Shown: one piece after another, positions 60,640 through 64,000 of the stretch | Layout: each line of letters opens with the position of its first letter | How positions within the stretch are numbered: the stretch's first letter is position 1 | From: Spirodela intermedia | Taxonomy: Eukaryota > Streptophyta > Magnoliopsida > Alismatales > Araceae | Direction: 5' to 3' | Assembly: GCA_902729315.2 (NCBI GenBank) | Contig: LR746270.1 | Coordinates: 7,015,221-7,079,220 of the forward strand | DNA: 64,000 bases | Position numbers and translations under genes: made by a program | The notes under the pieces: generated by a model | The model's database searches: none | The model's input: only the letters and a program-made list of their open reading frames with translations | Told to the model about the DNA's origin: nothing

Positions 60640-61490
60640 ATGAATGGCCTTTTCTGTTCAAATTCTCCGTCCCTTCTCTGATCTTCTCTTCCTCAATCTC
60701 CTTCAATTGGGCCCAGGAAAATTGGTCTGCGCAGGTTTGGCTTTCCCCCGTTCAAATTGACTCTCCTTTGAGAATTCTGATGTTTCTCTGCTATCAAGTT
60801 TATGAAAACACGTTGGTACTTTATTTTCATTTTTCATTTCAGATATGGAAATGTTTCCTGATGATGAAAGTCTGCCGGTCATGTGTTACTCATCATCATC
60901 ATCAGGTCGGGTGATTCAGAATTCTGTCCTGGCCTCAGATTTTTTTATTTTTTTTTATTTTCTAATGTTGGGCATAAAGCCACCTTGTCTGCATCAATAA
61001 TCCTTTTTGACACATCTTCTCAAAGCATGATCTTCCTCTCAATCTATTTGGGGAAGGAAGCTCAGAATATTGTGATTGAGTAATGGCCACAGAAAAACCA
61101 CATCACACAGACAACAACAGGGAGAAGAACATGCTTGCTAAAATGTTGTTTTCAGGATTTGTGTATGTCTTCATGTGAGTAGGCCGTATGTAGGGGAAAA
61201 AAGCATCACCTTTCAGTAAGGTTAAAAATATACAAGGAAAAGTCATGTCCATATGGTGTAATAGCATCTAAATAGTACCGCTCATCGCAGCTAAAAGGTT
61301 GTGATCAGAGCTTTTACTGAGGAACTCTGGCAACTAACCATAATTCTATACGAAAGGGAATTCAATGGCAAACGATTACAACCAGTCAACAAGGTAGATT
61401 TAATAACCCCCATACCTCAAGCAAAGTATCCAGGCCCTGCTGCACATGTACTTTGTTCCCTGTGTATCCTGCCAAACCTTAGTTGTCATC
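60640..61490. other. Space between the two pseudogenes
   Basis: No gene recognised. Short TCATCA repeats lie near 60889-60905. The open frames here are short and in AT-rich DNA. The left part may be the pseudogene's former 3' flank. Confidence 0.45.
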
Positions 61491-61499
61491 ATACTCCTT

Positions 61500-62460
61500 G
61501 TTAGAATCTGATTATCTCTCTCACACATACACAGATTTGTACGAGATACCCACGTCATGTGGGCTCCAATAAAGCGTGCAGTAACACCCTGACACAGTAT
61601 GAAAGCTTGACATTTCTGATGGTTTCCCTTTGAAGCCAGCACTGGTTTGGACTAAAAAGCGATTAGACATGAGAAGGATCACTCCATTCCTCTACTAAAA
61701 TATTGGAGCAAACAGGAGCCACAAGTTAATTGGAATTCCCAGCGCGCTCTTTAGTATATTCTGAAAAGGTGGCCTTATTAATACATAAATATGCTGTTCC
61801 CTGGCTAGTCGTGATCCTCTGCAACCAATAGCAGATAAAGCCCCCCAACTCCTTTTCTCCTCAAGTGTTCCATTATTCTTAGTTTGGAGTCGGGGGTGTA
61901 TGTGCTAATATCCACCATCATGATGTGGCCATTGAGATGGCCCTTTGTAATGTTCTTGTCAAATTGAGACTTGAACCAAGTGCATGGCCTTCATCAAACA
62001 TCACCCGACCCCAATATACTTGAAATAATATAGTCCTCCAAACACCCCATCTTAAATGCTGATTCAAAATGACCATATGATAGTCCCATGTGTGATTATT
62101 GCCACAAATGTTCTTGTGATCCCCCCATCCATAACTCGCTACTGCCAAGGTCTGACTTGGATACGTAATATATCTTTTACAGATGAGAGATGTTGCTCGA
62201 GGTAAAGGCTAAATTCTCTTACACCATGTCTTCTGTGATGCTGCCAATGCTCAGTATTCCCTCTCTCGACTCCAAATCCATGTTCATCACACATCTCGTA
62301 ATCTCACACGTTTCAATAACCTTCCTATATCTGGGTTGCATAGGACGTTCCGTTTCCAAAATGTTGAAGTTTGGTTCCGCAGCATACCCTCCATCAGAAT
62401 ATCATGCGGAATTCAGCTACTCGGACTAGTATTCAAGCAGCTTTTCTGAGAACATATTCA
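61500..62460 (-). pseudogene. Decayed fragment of the F-box/SNF2 gene, inverted
   Basis: Read on the minus strand, this follows exon 2 of the intact gene from about 45090 to 46130 in order. Clearest pieces: 62148-61918 translates as GWGDHKNICGNNHTWDYHMV then VMFDEGHALGSSLNLTRTLQ, against WTDHKKPCAHTLAWDYDIV and VILDEGHTLGSSLSLTNKLQ of the parent. Downstream, minus-strand pieces matching the parent's LLQRIMISARK, IKKATF, NDPSHVESLLNPKQW and TIRNVRLSCCV regions can be found, with stops and small indels. Upstream the match fades near 62460. It contains no F-box, CW, RING or helicase C part. All lies within one parental exon, so it cannot show whether introns were lost. Confidence 0.85.
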
Positions 62461-62469
62461 GACGTTGAT

Positions 62470-64000
62470 CATTTCTGTCTTCTCTTCGGTCTTTAACGGC
62501 AAACTTTGGTTTATCCCAAGCACCTATGAGGGAGAAAGTCTTCCAGTTCGGGACTGACTGTAACGTCATGTTCAGGGGATCCACTGATCCCTCCTTCTCT
62601 ACTATCTCTTTCCGAATCGCCTGTTGCTGGAACTTACTGGTTTCCTTTCTTTACCTGCTGTCCCCAGGGTAGAAGCCTAGTCACGCAGGTGGAAGAAGAC
62701 AGGTCTCTAAGGGCAGCAACTCAACCAGAACTACTAGTACGTAGTACATCATCCGCCGGCTATGTTAATCCAGGAGTTGGTTCTTCGAAGCTAAAATCTT
62801 TCGCTCCTGGTTGACTTCGACGAAGCTGCAAATGAGACCAAACAATACGGTGTGGTCTGCTGCGGCCTGCCATTATTTCGCCACTGATGGCAAATTCGGT
62901 GACACATATTGTGGGATGCACGGAGATGAAGATTAACAGGAAGATTAATAGCCTGCACCTTTCTGTTCCTCCCTCGAAGACTTCCCACTGCCAATGGTGG
63001 GTTCTCTCCTTTTCTCCATAGTCTTCCGATTGGCTGCTTCTCATGCAAATGGCGGGCCTGCCGCCATTTACAGACGGAGGGAGCTTTGAGCAGAGATTAG
63101 GGTTTTAAGCGACTGTGGTCCCCGCGATCTTCGCCCACCGATCTCCTTCACTCCCGCCGCATTCGAGAGGCCACTCGAAGAGTCGTGTGCGTCGAACGCC
63201 GGTCGCCGCCGAAGTGGAGTCTTCCTGAGATGACGACGACGACGACGACATTTCCTGGCTCATTTCGTCGCCATCTCTCGCCACTATCTTGCTCTCCAAC
63301 CACTCCCCGTCATCAACAGATAGACATCTCGAGGCGTCACATCCATCGTGGGGGAAGGGGAGGAGGAGGAGGAGGAGGAGGAGGAGAAGAAGAAGAAGAA
63401 GAAGAAGAAGAAGAAGAAGAGTTTCAGCGCGCCACGGCCGCTCAATCCAATCCAATCCTACCTGGAGATCTCCGGTCGTCGGCGAGCAGCGGTTATCGAT
63501 CGCCGGAAGATCTCATCTCCCTCGCCGTCCGCCGTCCGTCTTAGGCAGCGCCGCCGCTCAGCCGGCGGGAGATTTCGAGGGCCCGCCTGTCCGACGTGGC
63601 CTCGAATCGAGGGCCAGTTCGAGAGGCGCGAATCTGCGCGGTGCGCCACAAGAAAATGTGTGGCTCGGCGCACGCTCGTTCCAGGTACCCACTCTGTTCT
63701 GTCCTCATCTTCGGGCAGTTACGAACAGAGATGAGTCAGCGAACCGGCATTGATGACGGAGGTTGAGATCACCGGTGGCTTCTCGACCTCCGCTTCACTC
63801 GAGGGCCATAGACATGGACTGTTGAGTACGAAGAGGAATACACGGGGAGCCTGCGCTCCCAAGAGTTATGGCTGATTGCCACGTTTGTGCTTACGTGTTC
63901 CGTGACTCTTCCACTCTCTCTCTCTCTCTGTCATTAGTGTTAAGGGGGGTGGCGAGGAATCATCGTGAAGGGACGGGGGAAGGAGGACGAGGGGACGAAG
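62470..64000. other. End of window: GC-rich promoter-like DNA without a supported gene
   Basis: From about 62750 the DNA becomes GC-rich with open frames on both strands (62760-63048 minus, 63105-63455 minus, 63185-63753 plus). Their coding look comes largely from the (GGA)n(GAA)n repeat. A telo-box-like AAACCCTAA word (minus strand near 63097-63105), common in plant 5' leaders, hints at a transcription start. A gene may begin here and continue past the window, but no domain is visible. Confidence 0.45.
63350..63421. repeat. (GGA)n(GAA)n trinucleotide repeat
   Basis: About ten GGA units grade into about twelve GAA units. On the minus strand it reads as poly-leucine, giving a false signal-peptide look to an open frame. 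Confidence 0.93.

Noticed and set aside
63105-63455. Minus-strand frame with a poly-leucine N terminus resembling a signal peptide
   Set aside because: The leucines come from the (GAA)n(GGA)n repeat; the remainder has no recognisable domain.

Overview
The window is nuclear DNA of a flowering plant. The genes have many introns with GT..AG borders, and the intergenic DNA is AT-rich and studded with (CT)n/(GA)n microsatellites. The proteins belong to plant-only families: BPM, group D TDY MAP kinase, PADRE, SINAT and PRONE RopGEF. Several first exons are much more GC-rich than the later ones (condensin, F-box/SNF2, SINAT 5' leader), a gradient typical of monocots; that placement is an inference and I cannot name the species.

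Layout. 1-8.1 kb: a MATH-BTB protein (BPM type, + strand, 4 exons). 9.1-16.6 kb: an MPK16-like MAP kinase (- strand, 10 coding exons, first one only 9 codons). 17-21.4 kb: no gene, but an 800-bp polypyrimidine tract and a block of partial tandem copies of the next gene's 3' end. 21.4-22.0 kb: a single-exon PADRE (DUF4228) protein (- strand). 24.6-28.0 kb: a SINA/SINAT RING E3 ligase (+). 28.8-38.4 kb: condensin subunit CAP-D2 (+, about 17 exons), ending in two tandemly duplicated exons. 39.1-49.5 kb: an F-box/CW/SNF2/RING protein of the At3g54460 type (+, 8 exons). 54.5-56.9 kb: a short RopGEF (+, 5 exons). 58.6-60.6 kb: a decayed second RopGEF copy in the same direction. 61.5-62.5 kb: a decayed fragment of the F-box/SNF2 gene in the opposite direction. 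The last 1.5 kb has GC-rich, promoter-like DNA but no gene I can support.

Exon borders were worked out by joining phase-compatible GT..AG sites so that each translation runs through its family domain without stops; in every gene but the 3' end of CAP-D2 the phases close exactly. Three of the seven intact genes encode ubiquitin-ligase adaptors or ligases (BPM with CUL3, SINAT, F-box/RING), but nothing in the sequence shows that the genes act together; plant genes are not in operons and this is probably coincidence.

The most unusual signals are local duplications: (1) RopGEF plus F-box/SNF2 copied side by side with one partner inverted and both copies decayed, (2) a phase-symmetric exon doubled inside the condensin gene, and (3) the 3' end and 3' flank of the PADRE gene multiplied in tandem. 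I found no tRNA, rRNA, CRISPR array or intact transposon.
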